Below, piece by piece: positions 17,613-25,648 of a stretch of 64,000 bases of DNA. The DNA comes from Adonisia turfae CCMR0081. Lineage in GTDB: Bacteria > Cyanobacteriota > Cyanobacteriia > Phormidesmidales > Phormidesmidaceae. Made by a program: the position numbers and the translations under genes. The stretch is taken from positions 5,928,423 to 5,992,422 of the forward strand of contig NZ_QXHD01000004.1 of assembly GCF_011009555.1 (NCBI RefSeq). Reading direction: 5' to 3'. Below the pieces are notes generated by a model. That model was not told where the DNA came from and ran no database searches. It was given only the letters and a program-made list of their open reading frames with translations. The stretch's first letter is position 1. Each line of letters begins with the position of its first letter.

Positions 17613-17852
17613 ATGAAAGCATCTGACTGGCTAGAAAACCTACCTGATAGATTAATCGCGGCTAGAAAGCTCGTATTTCCAACCATGACTGATGCTGCTA
17701 ATGCACTTGGTGTTAGCAAACAAGCTCTGGAACAACGCGAGCGTAAACGTTATAAGGGCGCAAAGATAGAAACCTTGATCACGATGCTGAAACTGCTGGA
17801 AGAACAAGCTATTATTAGCCCTCCTACTGAACGTGGTCAGACTCTGGATTGA
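17613..17852 (+). CDS. Small helix-turn-helix protein (XRE-like)
   Basis: 79 residues. MTDAANALGVSKQALEQRERKR (about residues 24-45) reads as the two helices and turn of a DNA-binding domain similar to Cro/C1 or excisionase types, followed by an amphipathic helix (IETLITMLKLLEEQ). It may be a repressor of an element or a free-standing regulator. No integrase or toxin partner is nearby. The upstream 54-codon frame ends six bases before it. Confidence 0.5.
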   Translation: MKASDWLENLPDRLIAARKLVFPTMTDAANALGVSKQALEQRERKRYKGAKIETLITMLKLLEEQAIISPPTERGQTLD

Positions 17853-18160
17853 CTATGTAAATATGTCTTGTCGCGTAAATGCCAGTTACAGGTTGAAAGT
17901 AGCGTCTTTTCCCAACCAAACTTCTATTGACTATCAAGCAACTTGCCGGTTGAAGCAGTAAATAGCTGGCTTTCTAGGCTGCTTTGTAAAGAGTAATTGT
18001 TACAGTTCGTCAAAAGTTCGTCTGTTCTAGAACATTGAATAACCTTCTATGAAGTATTGAAGGTCTGTTTAGGGAAATCTATTGGAGCAACTGTAGTGAA
18101 AGAATAGGCGGACATACTGCCACTTATTTCACATTATATTAACCATTTATAACAAAACAG
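17853..18160. other. Gap between the HTH gene and the tRNA terminator; nothing recognised
   Basis: AT-rich, without an ORF carrying protein-like composition and without repeats of note. No copy of the tRNA 3' end is seen here, so there is no sign of an integrated element bounded by attachment sites. Confidence 0.5.
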
Positions 18161-18185
18161 CCCCCGGTGTTCTATGAACTGGGGG
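18161..18185 (-). terminator. Rho-independent terminator of the tRNA-Arg gene
   Basis: An 8-bp stem (CCCCCGGT at 18161-18168 with ACTGGGGG at 18178-18185) with a 9-nt loop lies about 30 bases beyond the tRNA 3' end. On the minus strand it is followed by CTGTTTTGTT. Confidence 0.8.
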
Positions 18186-18215
18186 TTATTTATTGGAGCG
18201 ATTCTAAAGTATCAA

Positions 18216-18288
<73 letters not shown>

Positions 18289-18626
18289 TCAACATAACGC
18301 AACAGGCTGTACTAGGATAGCTGACATTGACCGTTAATTTCAGGACAAGATGCAGCCTGATCACTAAGTTTAGGCGATCTTAGCCAAAATCTATCATCGC
18401 TATGAATTACCTAGAATTTTTGCTGTGTCATTGCAGAATGGCGAACTGGGTACGCTGGGGTCACAAAATGGTTTTAATCAACGGTTTTTCTACTATCGTA
18501 TTTCTACTATCGTAGTGAGTTAAGTTCATCTTACCCACAGTACAGAAAAGCAAATTGACAGGCTAATGGTTTACTTGCTCAAGCTAGTAGCGTGGGCTCC
18601 TCGGGTTAGCATTTATCAGTGGCACC
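18289..18626. other. Gap upstream of the 225-residue conserved protein; one 14-bp tandem repeat
   Basis: No reading frame of note. A perfect tandem duplication of TTTCTACTATCGTA occupies 18487-18500 and 18501-18514. The region presumably holds the tRNA promoter (reading left) and the promoter of the gene at 18627 (reading right). Confidence 0.5.
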
Positions 18627-19304
18627 ATGTTCATCTTAAAGCGCCAGGATGTAGAAATCGGTAGTTTTCAGCATCCGTCTAAAGAGCAAAAGATTCCAAT
18701 CTTGTCTTATCAAGGGCAGACATTTCGCTTGCTGAGTGTGTTTAATGCTGCCCAGGAAGAAGAGGCTCGTATCCTCTGGCGAGATCTAACGGATAACCGA
18801 GGTAAGGCTTGTGTCCTGCTTGAAGAGCCTGAACGTTTTAGTGTGTGGGGCAAGATTCAGCTTGAGCAGGTGTCAGGAGAAAGCGCTGCGGCTGAGACTA
18901 CAACTGCCAATGGCGTCAGTGCTGTATTTGTGAAAGCGGGTGTGCTGATCATTCAGGCAATGCATGAAGATATCGAAGATTTAATGGGGGGCAAGCAGGC
19001 CAAGCGTTTTGCAGGAGACTTGGCAGACATTGGTGAGCAAATGCGTTTGCCTCAAATGACATCCGCTGAATTAGTGGCCGGGCTGCTAAAACTAGATCCC
19101 TTTTCTGCCTCATTGCCACCATGGCAGACTAATCATCTCAATACCATATTCAAAGAACTGCATCGTATTGGTAGAAACTATTTTGGGCGTTCTAACTTTA
19201 CGGAGCGTGCCTTAGAAGCTTTAGATGACCTATCACCCACAGAACGGGATGCTTTTTTGACTTGGCTGAAACAGTTATCTAGTGGCCAACTTTGGCAGTC
19301 TTGA
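18627..19304 (+). CDS. Conserved cyanobacterial protein (resembles the Npun_F0813 family)
   Basis: 225 residues, soluble, beginning MFILKRQDVEIGSFQHPSKEQ. The N-terminal part looks beta-rich (PILSYQGQTFRLLSVFNA) and the C-terminal part helical (PTERDAFLTWLKQL). Recalled similarity is to a family of unknown function annotated in Nostoc as Npun_F0813. No signal peptide, membrane helix or catalytic motif is seen. It is monocistronic. Confidence 0.65.
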   Translation: MFILKRQDVEIGSFQHPSKEQKIPILSYQGQTFRLLSVFNAAQEEEARILWRDLTDNRGKACVLLEEPERFSVWGKIQLEQVSGESAAAETTTANGVSAVFVKAGVLIIQAMHEDIEDLMGGKQAKRFAGDLADIGEQMRLPQMTSAELVAGLLKLDPFSASLPPWQTNHLNTIFKELHRIGRNYFGRSNFTERALEALDDLSPTERDAFLTWLKQLSSGQLWQS

Positions 19305-19638
19305 AAATGCCTGATTCTGGATTCATTTGGCGTTTCTTTTTTTTGCGAACCGGTATTTTTGATTAGCATTGCGGGTATGCTTGCGGATGCGCAAAACAAG
19401 TTCCTGATTCAACTTGATGGTTACCATTGGATGGTTTCAATCGCTGTAATCATGTGGGTTAAATCATATGAGTTAAACCGTGGGAGGATTCTTTATAAGA
19501 ACCCCTCATCACTAACGTATAGTTACTTACTCGTTGTGGTTAGTCATACATGGGATAAAGTTTTGTCCCAGTGCTAGGTGGGTCAACAAAATAGCCTACG
19601 GCATTATCTTTGGTGTTATCTCATTAGGGAGTAGAGCA
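19305..19638. other. Gap with one imperfect palindrome
   Basis: A 72-codon open frame at 19359-19577 has no ribosome site and unlikely composition, so I do not call it a gene. An 18-bp imperfect palindrome centred on CATATG (19459-19476) could be an operator for the membrane-protein gene that follows. Confidence 0.4.
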
Positions 19639-20685
19639 TTGACTCAGTCCTCCAAGGCTTCTCCAACCAACTCAGCCCAGTCTACTTTGATGCTTTGCCT
19701 TGGTTGGGGCATTGTGTCTATCCTTTTCTTCTTACTTTTTGGAGCGTTGGCACCCGGAGAAGATTCGCGGCCAGACTGGTTTTTAATCTCAATTAGTTTT
19801 TTAGAGATTTTTGCATTTCTGTTAGCAGCTCTCCTATGCTTTCGTAATTCTGGCAGTTCGCAGATTATCAGTGGGCGTACTGTCTGGCTGTGGTTAGGCA
19901 TTGGTATGTTGGCCTATGTAGCGGGTAATATCTTCTTTTTCCTATGGGGTACGGTTTGGGGGTTAGATCCGTCGGTATCTTTGGGAGATGGATTTTATTT
20001 TATTAGCTATGTTGCCATGGTGGTTGGCATGTTGCTGGCGGCGTTGCCCCGACGGATTGATTTGACTGTGTCGCAATGGAGCATGATTTTTGCCATTGGT
20101 GCAGTGGGTGTTGTCCTTGCCTGTGTTTTGAACTACGGTCTACCGTTTGCGACAGCCCAGCTATCGCCACAGCCAGTAATGGCTGCTGAGATCCAGTTAA
20201 CTCAAGCACCACCGGAATCTGAGCCAGTTGTAGAACCTGTGGAAGAGGCGGCTGAACCTGTGGAAGAGGCGGCTGAACCTGTGGAAGAGGTCGTGGAATC
20301 TGAGCCTAACGAGGTTGACGAAATAGTGGCTGGAATGGTGCCTGCTCCCGGATGGGCGCAGGCCTTAGATGCCACCCTTGAGCAGTTTGCTGATCCCGTG
20401 GCACTCATGTATGTTGTAGCCGATTGCTTTTTGGTGGTGATTGCGGCTACCCTATTAGTCGCGTTTTGGGGTGGGCGTTTTTCGCAATCGTGGAGATTAA
20501 TTGCGATCGCAACCTTCTGTCTATACATTGCCGATATGGCCTTCGCTGCTGCTGGGGATAATTACATTGAAGGCGCTTGGTGGGAGACCTTTTGGACATT
20601 ATCCGCGCTTTTCTTTGCAGCGGGAGCGGCCATTGAATATGACGTTTCTAAACGGTCACGTCGGGGATCGCGTCGTCGCGCATGA
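19639..20685 (+). CDS. Multi-pass membrane protein with EPVEEAA repeats
   Basis: About 348 residues if translation starts at TTG 19639, which has GGGAG seven bases upstream; the longer frame from TTG 19534 begins with unlikely sequence. There are about seven hydrophobic segments. After the fifth is an acidic loop built from three copies of a 21-bp unit (20233-20295, encoding EPVEEAA repeats). It ends in a basic tail (RSRRGSRRRA). Function unknown. It lies 64 bases upstream of the HTH/acidic gene on the same strand and may be co-transcribed with it. Confidence 0.65.
   Translation: MTQSSKASPTNSAQSTLMLCLGWGIVSILFFLLFGALAPGEDSRPDWFLISISFLEIFAFLLAALLCFRNSGSSQIISGRTVWLWLGIGMLAYVAGNIFFFLWGTVWGLDPSVSLGDGFYFISYVAMVVGMLLAALPRRIDLTVSQWSMIFAIGAVGVVLACVLNYGLPFATAQLSPQPVMAAEIQLTQAPPESEPVVEPVEEAAEPVEEAAEPVEEVVESEPNEVDEIVAGMVPAPGWAQALDATLEQFADPVALMYVVADCFLVVIAATLLVAFWGGRFSQSWRLIAIATFCLYIADMAFAAAGDNYIEGAWWETFWTLSALFFAAGAAIEYDVSKRSRRGSRRRA
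20233..20295 (+). repeat. Three 21-bp in-frame tandem repeats
   Basis: Units start at 20233, 20254 and 20275; the first two are identical and the third diverges in its last bases. They encode a Pro-Val-Glu-Glu acidic loop in the membrane protein and probably vary in copy number between strains. Confidence 0.85.
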
Positions 20686-20749
20686 CATCAGGCCTAAACC
20701 TGGCATACTAGAAAAACATTTTTAACCTACCCTTTGGGCTGTTGCTAGT

Positions 20750-21646
20750 ATGGCACCGCGAAAACTGTCTGACGCCGATAAGCAAGACGTAATTGAAATC
20801 TATCGGCAACCGGGAGAAACAACCTCGACCATTGCCAAGCGCTATGGTGTCAGTACCAGTACAATTAGTCGCATTCTGAAAACACAGCTGCCCGAAGACG
20901 AATATCGGGCACTGATTTCTCAGAAGCGTTCGGCACCTGCTGAGAAGCCGGCAGTTTCTCCTCCACAGCCGGTTAAAGATGAAAAAACGACTACACCTGA
21001 AAAGCCGGTGCGTCGTGCTCGTAAACGTTCAAGGATCGTAGAGGCTAGTCCTTCCCAGGCTGAAGAAGATGGCCAACTAGAGCTTCTGGCTGCTTCTGAA
21101 GAGGTAAATGACACTGCAGATGAGAGGTCCTCTTCGGCACAAGATGACGTGTCAGCTGTGGCTACTGAGTTGCTTGAGCACTCTTCGGATCATGACGACG
21201 ATGATTTGGGCGAGGATCTAGATGATTTAGATGATTTAGATGAAGATCTAGATGATTTGGACGAGGATGAGCTCGATGGTGAATTTGACGATGATGACAG
21301 CATTGACAATGATGCTTCTCTTCTAGGAAATTCTGTCGAAATTATGCCTATTGCGGATGCAGTCTTTCCACGCACCTGCTACTTGGTAGTGGATCGTCTA
21401 TCTGAATTAATTACGCATCCCCTTAATGAATTTGCCGAACTTGGTACAATCCCTGTCGATCAAGCATCAGCTCTGACGCTGCCGATTTTTGATAACCATC
21501 GTGTGGCGCGAAGATTTTCACGGCGAAATCAGCGGGTCATCAAGGTACCTGATGGTCAGCTAATCACTAAAGCGACGTCCTATCTTCAGGCAAAGGGAAT
21601 TACCCATTTGCTAATTGATGGCAATATCTATTCTCTGTTGGGCTAG
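20750..21646 (+). CDS. Helix-turn-helix protein with long acidic linker
   Basis: 298 residues in three parts. Residues 1-50 form a transposase- or Hin-like helix-turn-helix (VIEIYRQPGETTSTIAKRYG, then VSTSTISRIL). Residues 55-200 are a charged, low-complexity linker with a basic patch (VRRARKRSR) and an Asp/Leu tract built from DDLDDLDED units. Residues 205-298 form a compact domain (FPRTCYLVVDRLSEL ... GITHLLIDGNIYSLLG). No DDE catalytic residues are present, so it is a DNA-binding protein and not a transposase. It resembles cyanobacterial proteins annotated only as HTH-domain proteins. Confidence 0.65.
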   Translation: MAPRKLSDADKQDVIEIYRQPGETTSTIAKRYGVSTSTISRILKTQLPEDEYRALISQKRSAPAEKPAVSPPQPVKDEKTTTPEKPVRRARKRSRIVEASPSQAEEDGQLELLAASEEVNDTADERSSSAQDDVSAVATELLEHSSDHDDDDLGEDLDDLDDLDEDLDDLDEDELDGEFDDDDSIDNDASLLGNSVEIMPIADAVFPRTCYLVVDRLSELITHPLNEFAELGTIPVDQASALTLPIFDNHRVARRFSRRNQRVIKVPDGQLITKATSYLQAKGITHLLIDGNIYSLLG

Positions 21647-21658
21647 GGATATTGGGAT

Positions 21659-21692
21659 GATGTAGTGGCGTTCCGTGGAACGCCACTACATC
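21659..21692. repeat. Palindrome with 16-bp arms between convergent genes
   Basis: Arms 21659-21674 and 21677-21692 are perfectly complementary, separated by GT. The core CGTTCC/GGAACG is shared with the palindrome at 42981-43010. It lies between the convergent HTH and NrtR-like genes, so it can act as a bidirectional terminator; it belongs to a small set of similar palindromes in the window. Confidence 0.85.
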
Positions 21693-21703
21693 CGTGATTA
21701 CAC

Positions 21704-22396
21704 CTACAAATCAAAATTGAATCCCGTTTTTTGGCGCTCCATATATTTAGCCTGGTCAAACTGATAGAGCTGCGCTGCGCGGTGGGTCACATTGGTTTCT
21801 TTTTCGTCTAGAGGTATGAGGATATTCAGTTTAAGCAACTTTTTACGAAAGTTACGCTTATCAAATGGGCGAGCTAGGACAATTTCGTAAAGTCTCTGGA
21901 GCTGGGTCAGGGTGAACTTTTTGGGCAGCAACTCAAACCCAATGGGCCGATGACAGATGCTGGCTTGTAGGGTTGCGATCGCATCCTGCACAATTTTTTC
22001 ATGGTCGAATGCTAATGACGGCAGCTGCTCCATTGGCCACCAGCGAGCCTGCTTAGCATCAGTTGCCGCTTTAATCTGATAACTCCAAAGATTGACCAGG
22101 GCATAGAACGCCACAGTAACTGTATGTCCCCTAGGGTCTCTATGGGGTTGGCCGTAGGCTTTTAGCTGTTCTAAGAAGAGACCACTAATGCCACTCTCTT
22201 CCTGGAGTTCACGACGGGCAGCCTGTTCTAACGCCTCGTCTAACTGTACAAAACCACCGGGGAGAGCCCACTGTTCGACAAACGGTGGCAGCCGTCGTTG
22301 AATCAGTAGCACTTGCAAAGAATTTGTTGGATCCAGACCAAAAACTACACAGTCTACTGTGACCGCTGGTCGAGGATAATCATAGCTATAGGTCAT
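21704..22396 (-). CDS. NrtR-like Nudix transcriptional regulator
   Basis: 230 residues. An N-terminal Nudix domain with an intact box from G48 to I70 (GGFVQLDEALEQAARRELQ, then EESGI; fits GX5EX7REUXEEXGU) is joined to a C-terminal winged-helix domain (LTQLQRLYEIVLARPFDKRNFRKKLL), the plan of NrtR regulators of NAD metabolism. NrtR proteins sense ADP-ribose-type nucleotides and repress NAD salvage genes. The intact box leaves catalytic hydrolysis possible. It is divergent from an ADP-ribosylglycohydrolase and nicotinamidase-like pair, with palindromes in the shared promoter region, which supports the regulatory role. A plain Nudix hydrolase is the alternative. Confidence 0.8.
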   Translation of the reverse strand: MTYSYDYPRPAVTVDCVVFGLDPTNSLQVLLIQRRLPPFVEQWALPGGFVQLDEALEQAARRELQEESGISGLFLEQLKAYGQPHRDPRGHTVTVAFYALVNLWSYQIKAATDAKQARWWPMEQLPSLAFDHEKIVQDAIATLQASICHRPIGFELLPKKFTLTQLQRLYEIVLARPFDKRNFRKKLLKLNILIPLDEKETNVTHRAAQLYQFDQAKYMERQKTGFNFDL

Positions 22397-22423
22397 GGGT
22401 TGCAGTTGACGTTTCAGAACGCC

Positions 22424-22463
22424 TTGGTTATAACCAAACTACACCTTAGTGTAAAAAGTACAC
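22424..22463. promoter_or_regulatory. Candidate operator: palindromes in the NrtR/ADP-ribosylglycohydrolase spacer
   Basis: In the 94-bp divergent spacer, TTGGTTATAACCAA (22424-22437) is a perfect 14-bp palindrome. It is followed by three half-sites, TACAC (22440-22444), GTGTA (22449-22453) and TACAC (22459-22463), which form two overlapping inverted repeats. Position and symmetry suit a dimeric or tetrameric repressor such as the adjacent NrtR-like protein. Binding is inference. Confidence 0.5.
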
Positions 22464-22490
22464 AATTAAGCTTTTCTGCTACTTTTCCCT

Positions 22491-23276
22491 ATGCTCGGCG
22501 CAATCACAGGCGACATTATTGGCTCTGTCTACGAGTTTGACGGCCACAAGACCAAGGATTTTCCTTTATTTACAGACGAAAGTATTTTTACTGATGACAC
22601 GATTCTGACGGTGGCTGTGGCTTCAGTGTTGCTCCATGGTGGCACCTATACTGAAGCTTTCAAGCGTTATTACCAGCTTTATCCCAATCCCTGTGGTGGC
22701 TATGGTGCACGCTTTCAGGCTTGGGCAGCAGCAGATAGTCAGCCTTATAACAGCTGGGGCAATGGAGCCGCTATGCGCGTGAGCCCAGTGGCCTATGTCC
22801 ACCAAGATTTAGCAAGTGTTCTACAGACGGCAGAGCAGACGGCCATTGTGACCCACAACCACCCTGAAGGTATTAAGGGGGCCCAAGCTACGGCTGCGGC
22901 TATTTTTTTAGCTCGTCAGGGTGAGTCGAAGGCCGCTATTAAAGCGTATGTGGAAACTAAATTTGGCTATGACCTGAGTCGTAGCCTTGAGAAAATTCGA
23001 CCTGCCTACCGGTTTAATGAGTCCTGCCAGGAAACGGTACCTGAGGCCATCATTGCCTTTCTGGAGTCCACAAGTTTTACAGATGCAATCCGTAATGCAG
23101 TTTCCCTGGGGGGAGATGCCGATACCCTAACTTGTATCACCGGGAGTATTGCTGAAGCCTTTTATGGAGAAGTGCCGGGGGCAATTGTCGATCGTGTTTG
23201 GGGCTTGCTGCCGGATGATTTAAAGACTGTGATTGTACAGTTTAAGGCCAACTATATGCCCGTACTCAAGGCATAA
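22491..23276 (+). CDS. ADP-ribosylglycohydrolase family protein (DraG/ARH-like)
   Basis: The 261-residue protein has the family motifs: GDIIGSVYE near the N-terminus, TDD metal ligands (T34, D35, D36), HNHPEGIKGA (122-131) and GGDADT with D209 and D211 (LGGDADTLTCITGS). Members remove ADP-ribose from proteins or hydrolyse related ADP-ribosyl compounds with two Mg or Mn ions. No nitrogenase genes are nearby, so a DraG role in nitrogenase control is unlikely. Its place beside an NrtR-like regulator and a nicotinamidase-like enzyme suggests NAD or ADP-ribose turnover. Confidence 0.88.
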   Translation: MLGAITGDIIGSVYEFDGHKTKDFPLFTDESIFTDDTILTVAVASVLLHGGTYTEAFKRYYQLYPNPCGGYGARFQAWAAADSQPYNSWGNGAAMRVSPVAYVHQDLASVLQTAEQTAIVTHNHPEGIKGAQATAAAIFLARQGESKAAIKAYVETKFGYDLSRSLEKIRPAYRFNESCQETVPEAIIAFLESTSFTDAIRNAVSLGGDADTLTCITGSIAEAFYGEVPGAIVDRVWGLLPDDLKTVIVQFKANYMPVLKA

Positions 23277-23309
23277 CCGCCTAAGAAATACCCTGGAGAA
23301 ATAAGCACT

Positions 23310-24338
23310 ATGTCCCATTCCGTGCCAATTCCTGAGTTTTTCGCCCCGAATCGTGTGGGTGATGTGTGGCGTGTGCCCTATGAAGAGCGTGCGGTTCAGG
23401 CTCAAGCTTGGGCTCAAAGCCACGGTATTAAACCTGCAGACACCGATCGCCCAAGGCTGTGTCTGTTGGCAATCGATGTGCAAAATACCTTTTGTATTCC
23501 TGGGTTTGAGCTATTTGTAGGTGGTGCTTCAGGGCAGGGGGCTGTGGATGACACTCGCCGTTTGTGTGAGTTTATCTATCGTAATTTGGGCCAAATCACA
23601 GAAATTGTGCCCACGATGGATACCCATCGGGCCATACAAATTTTTCATGCCGCTTTCTGGGTGGATGCGGAGGGGCAGATGCCTGCTCCGATGACCATGG
23701 TGAATTTAGACGATGTGCAGAGTGGTCGATGGCGGGTAAATCCGGCAATTGTCCCGAGTCTGAATGCGTCTCTCGAACAGCTAGAGGCCTTTGCTCTGCA
23801 TTATGTAAAACGACTCAGCGATAATGGTAAATATCCGTTAACGGTGTGGCCTTACCATTCCATGCTGGGAGGGATTGGCCATAGTCTAGTCTCTGCGTTT
23901 GAAGAGGCTTGCTTCTTCCATAATTTGGCCCGGCAGTGTCAAACACGATTTGAGCTGAAAGGTAACAATCCATTAACGGAAAATTATTCGGCACTGCGGC
24001 CAGAGGTGTTGGATGATCCCAAGGGTCAGCCAGTGGCGAAAAAAAATCAGGTGCTGATTCAGCATTTGTTGACATTTGATGCGGTTGCGATCGCCGGCCA
24101 AGCCAAAAGCCATTGCGTCGCTTGGACTATTGACGATCTGCTGAATGAAATTCAGCAAGTGGATGCTTCTTTGGCCCAGAAAATATATTTGCTCGAAGAC
24201 TGTAGTTCACCCGTGGTAGTGCCTGATATTGTAGACTTTTCAGACGCTGCGGATGCTGCCTATCAAAAATTTGCTGCTGCTGGTATGAATATTATTCAGT
24301 CAACTAGCAATATCTCTAGTTGGTGGTCCAGCAGCTAG
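23310..24338 (+). CDS. Nicotinamidase/isochorismatase-superfamily cysteine hydrolase
   Basis: 342 residues, longer than typical nicotinamidases of about 200. The triad appears complete: D56 (LLAIDVQNTF), K217 (FELKGNNP) and C269 (GQAKSHCVAW). D104/H106 (PTMDTHR) and nearby H113 resemble the metal site of nicotinamidases. Inserts lie at about residues 115-180. ATG 23310 has a GGAGA ribosome site. It follows the ADP-ribosylglycohydrolase by 33 bases. Nicotinamide released by ADP-ribose reactions would be a fitting substrate, but that is inferred from context. Confidence 0.8.
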   Translation: MSHSVPIPEFFAPNRVGDVWRVPYEERAVQAQAWAQSHGIKPADTDRPRLCLLAIDVQNTFCIPGFELFVGGASGQGAVDDTRRLCEFIYRNLGQITEIVPTMDTHRAIQIFHAAFWVDAEGQMPAPMTMVNLDDVQSGRWRVNPAIVPSLNASLEQLEAFALHYVKRLSDNGKYPLTVWPYHSMLGGIGHSLVSAFEEACFFHNLARQCQTRFELKGNNPLTENYSALRPEVLDDPKGQPVAKKNQVLIQHLLTFDAVAIAGQAKSHCVAWTIDDLLNEIQQVDASLAQKIYLLEDCSSPVVVPDIVDFSDAADAAYQKFAAAGMNIIQSTSNISSWWSSS

Positions 24339-24936
24339 ATTGTCGGTAAAGATGAATGCATTCCATGGATTTTCTCATTGCTTTCTTGAGATAACTCAAT
24401 ATTGAGATAGATATTTATTAGTGATAGCTTAAAAATACTTAGATCTGAACGTTTATTGATGTTGCTAATTATTATTAGACTCTCTTCAGAAGACGGTTCG
24501 TTGTTTGTTAGTCAGTATTGTAGAGTTACAGACTATTAACTCGATGGGGTCGTTAATCAATTTTCTAGATGAAAATTAGAGCTTTGTGGAGAGTAGTCAA
24601 TATCGGGAGCCTTTAATGGATATAATTGGCTGGAAGCCTTTTAATTTAAGGGCTCTTTTGTTTAATTTATTTATCAAAATTATTTAATAAAGATGATTTA
24701 GTGAGCTAAGAAGCATGTTTTTGTCTCTTCCTATTACCTGCCATAAAACTTAGCTACTTATCAAAATGTGGCAAAAATATCATTATTCTGCCACCTCTTG
24801 AATAATTCAATTACAGTGAAGTTAACGTGGTTAACTTGATGGTGACTTCACAAGTTTTTTGAAGTATTGAGCTGGTGCTGTTCACGTTAATACGTTGTTT
24901 TATCTATCGTCAAAGCCATTTAATCAGGCCCCTGTT
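24339..24936. other. 600-bp AT-rich gap with palindromes
   Basis: No gene recognised. CTCAATATTGAG (24395-24406) is a perfect palindrome. GAGCCTTTAA near 24607 and TTAAGGGCTC near 24646 form an imperfect hairpin followed by TTTTGTTT, a possible terminator for the upstream operon. AAGTTAAC-GTG-GTTAACTT (24819-24837) is a perfect inverted repeat about 100 bases before the zinc-ribbon gene and may be an operator. Confidence 0.5.
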
Positions 24937-25626
24937 ATGCATTGCCCTTGTTGTCAGACGTCCACTTTAAAACGCATTCGATTAGATGAGTATTTGGCAG
25001 CTCATGCCTGTGAAACCTGTGAGGGGCAATGGGTCTCTTCCTATGACTATTGGCATTGGCTAGAGTGGCAACCAAGTAGTGGAAAAATCAAGCAATGTGA
25101 CTCTCCAGAGTTAAGAGAGTCGGTTGTCGATAATCGTCGCGCGTCTTTCTGCCCTGAATGTAATCATTTGATGCGACGTGCCAAGGTTGGTCATGGTCTG
25201 AAATTTTATCTAGACCGGTGCTCCCACTGCGGCGGTCATTGGTTTGACAAAGGGGAGTGGGAAATCTTGCAAGCCCATAATATACATGACAAGGTGCATC
25301 TGGTATTTTCAGAGCCTTGGCAGTCCCAGCTCCGCCAGGCAGAATTTAATCGTGTTTTAGAAGAAACCTACCGTAATGCCCTGGGAGATGACGACTATAC
25401 TCAGGCATTGACGATCAGAGCTTGGCTTGAGCAGCATCCCCATCGAGACTACATCTTATCTGTCCTGAACCACCTACCCCCTGCTACGGATGAATCGCGT
25501 TACATCCCTGTACAAAAGCCATTGCCTCAGAATCCCGTGCCTAAGGCGCAGGCAAATCATTGCCCTGTAACCTATGGGCATGGAGGGCTATCTCAGAACT
25601 GCGACTATCCCAAACCGGCGAAGTAA
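24937..25626 (+). CDS. Zinc-ribbon (TFIIB-type) domain protein
   Basis: 229 residues from ATG 24937; an upstream TTG at 24895 is less likely. Two four-cysteine ribbons are visible: CPCC with CETC at about residues 3-28, and CPEC with CSHC at about 70-105, the latter in the zf-TFIIB pattern CSHCGGHWFDKGEWE. The C-terminal half is helical (FNRVLEETYRNALGDDDY) and ends in a Pro-rich tail. It probably binds zinc in the cytoplasm. Partner and role are unknown. It is convergent with the DUF3370 gene. Confidence 0.75.
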   Translation: MHCPCCQTSTLKRIRLDEYLAAHACETCEGQWVSSYDYWHWLEWQPSSGKIKQCDSPELRESVVDNRRASFCPECNHLMRRAKVGHGLKFYLDRCSHCGGHWFDKGEWEILQAHNIHDKVHLVFSEPWQSQLRQAEFNRVLEETYRNALGDDDYTQALTIRAWLEQHPHRDYILSVLNHLPPATDESRYIPVQKPLPQNPVPKAQANHCPVTYGHGGLSQNCDYPKPAK

Positions 25627-25648
25627 TTGCTTTAAGCCTCAAGCTATC

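Noticed and set aside
17453..17719. 88-codon minus-strand frame
   Set aside because: It lies opposite the HTH gene and the small hydrophobic frame, has no ribosome site and has unlikely composition; treated as a shadow.
19359..19577. 72-codon plus-strand frame
   Set aside because: No ribosome site, and it overlaps the extended upstream start of the next gene.
20920..21375. Minus-strand Ser-rich frames opposite the acidic linker
   Set aside because: They are the reverse-complement reading of Asp codons; they have no start signals.
20750..21646. IS630-type transposase
   Set aside because: Only the helix-turn-helix is present; no DDE catalytic domain and no terminal inverted repeats.
22491..23276. 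DraG for nitrogenase control
   Set aside because: No nif or draT genes in the window; the family is broad, so only the family name is used.
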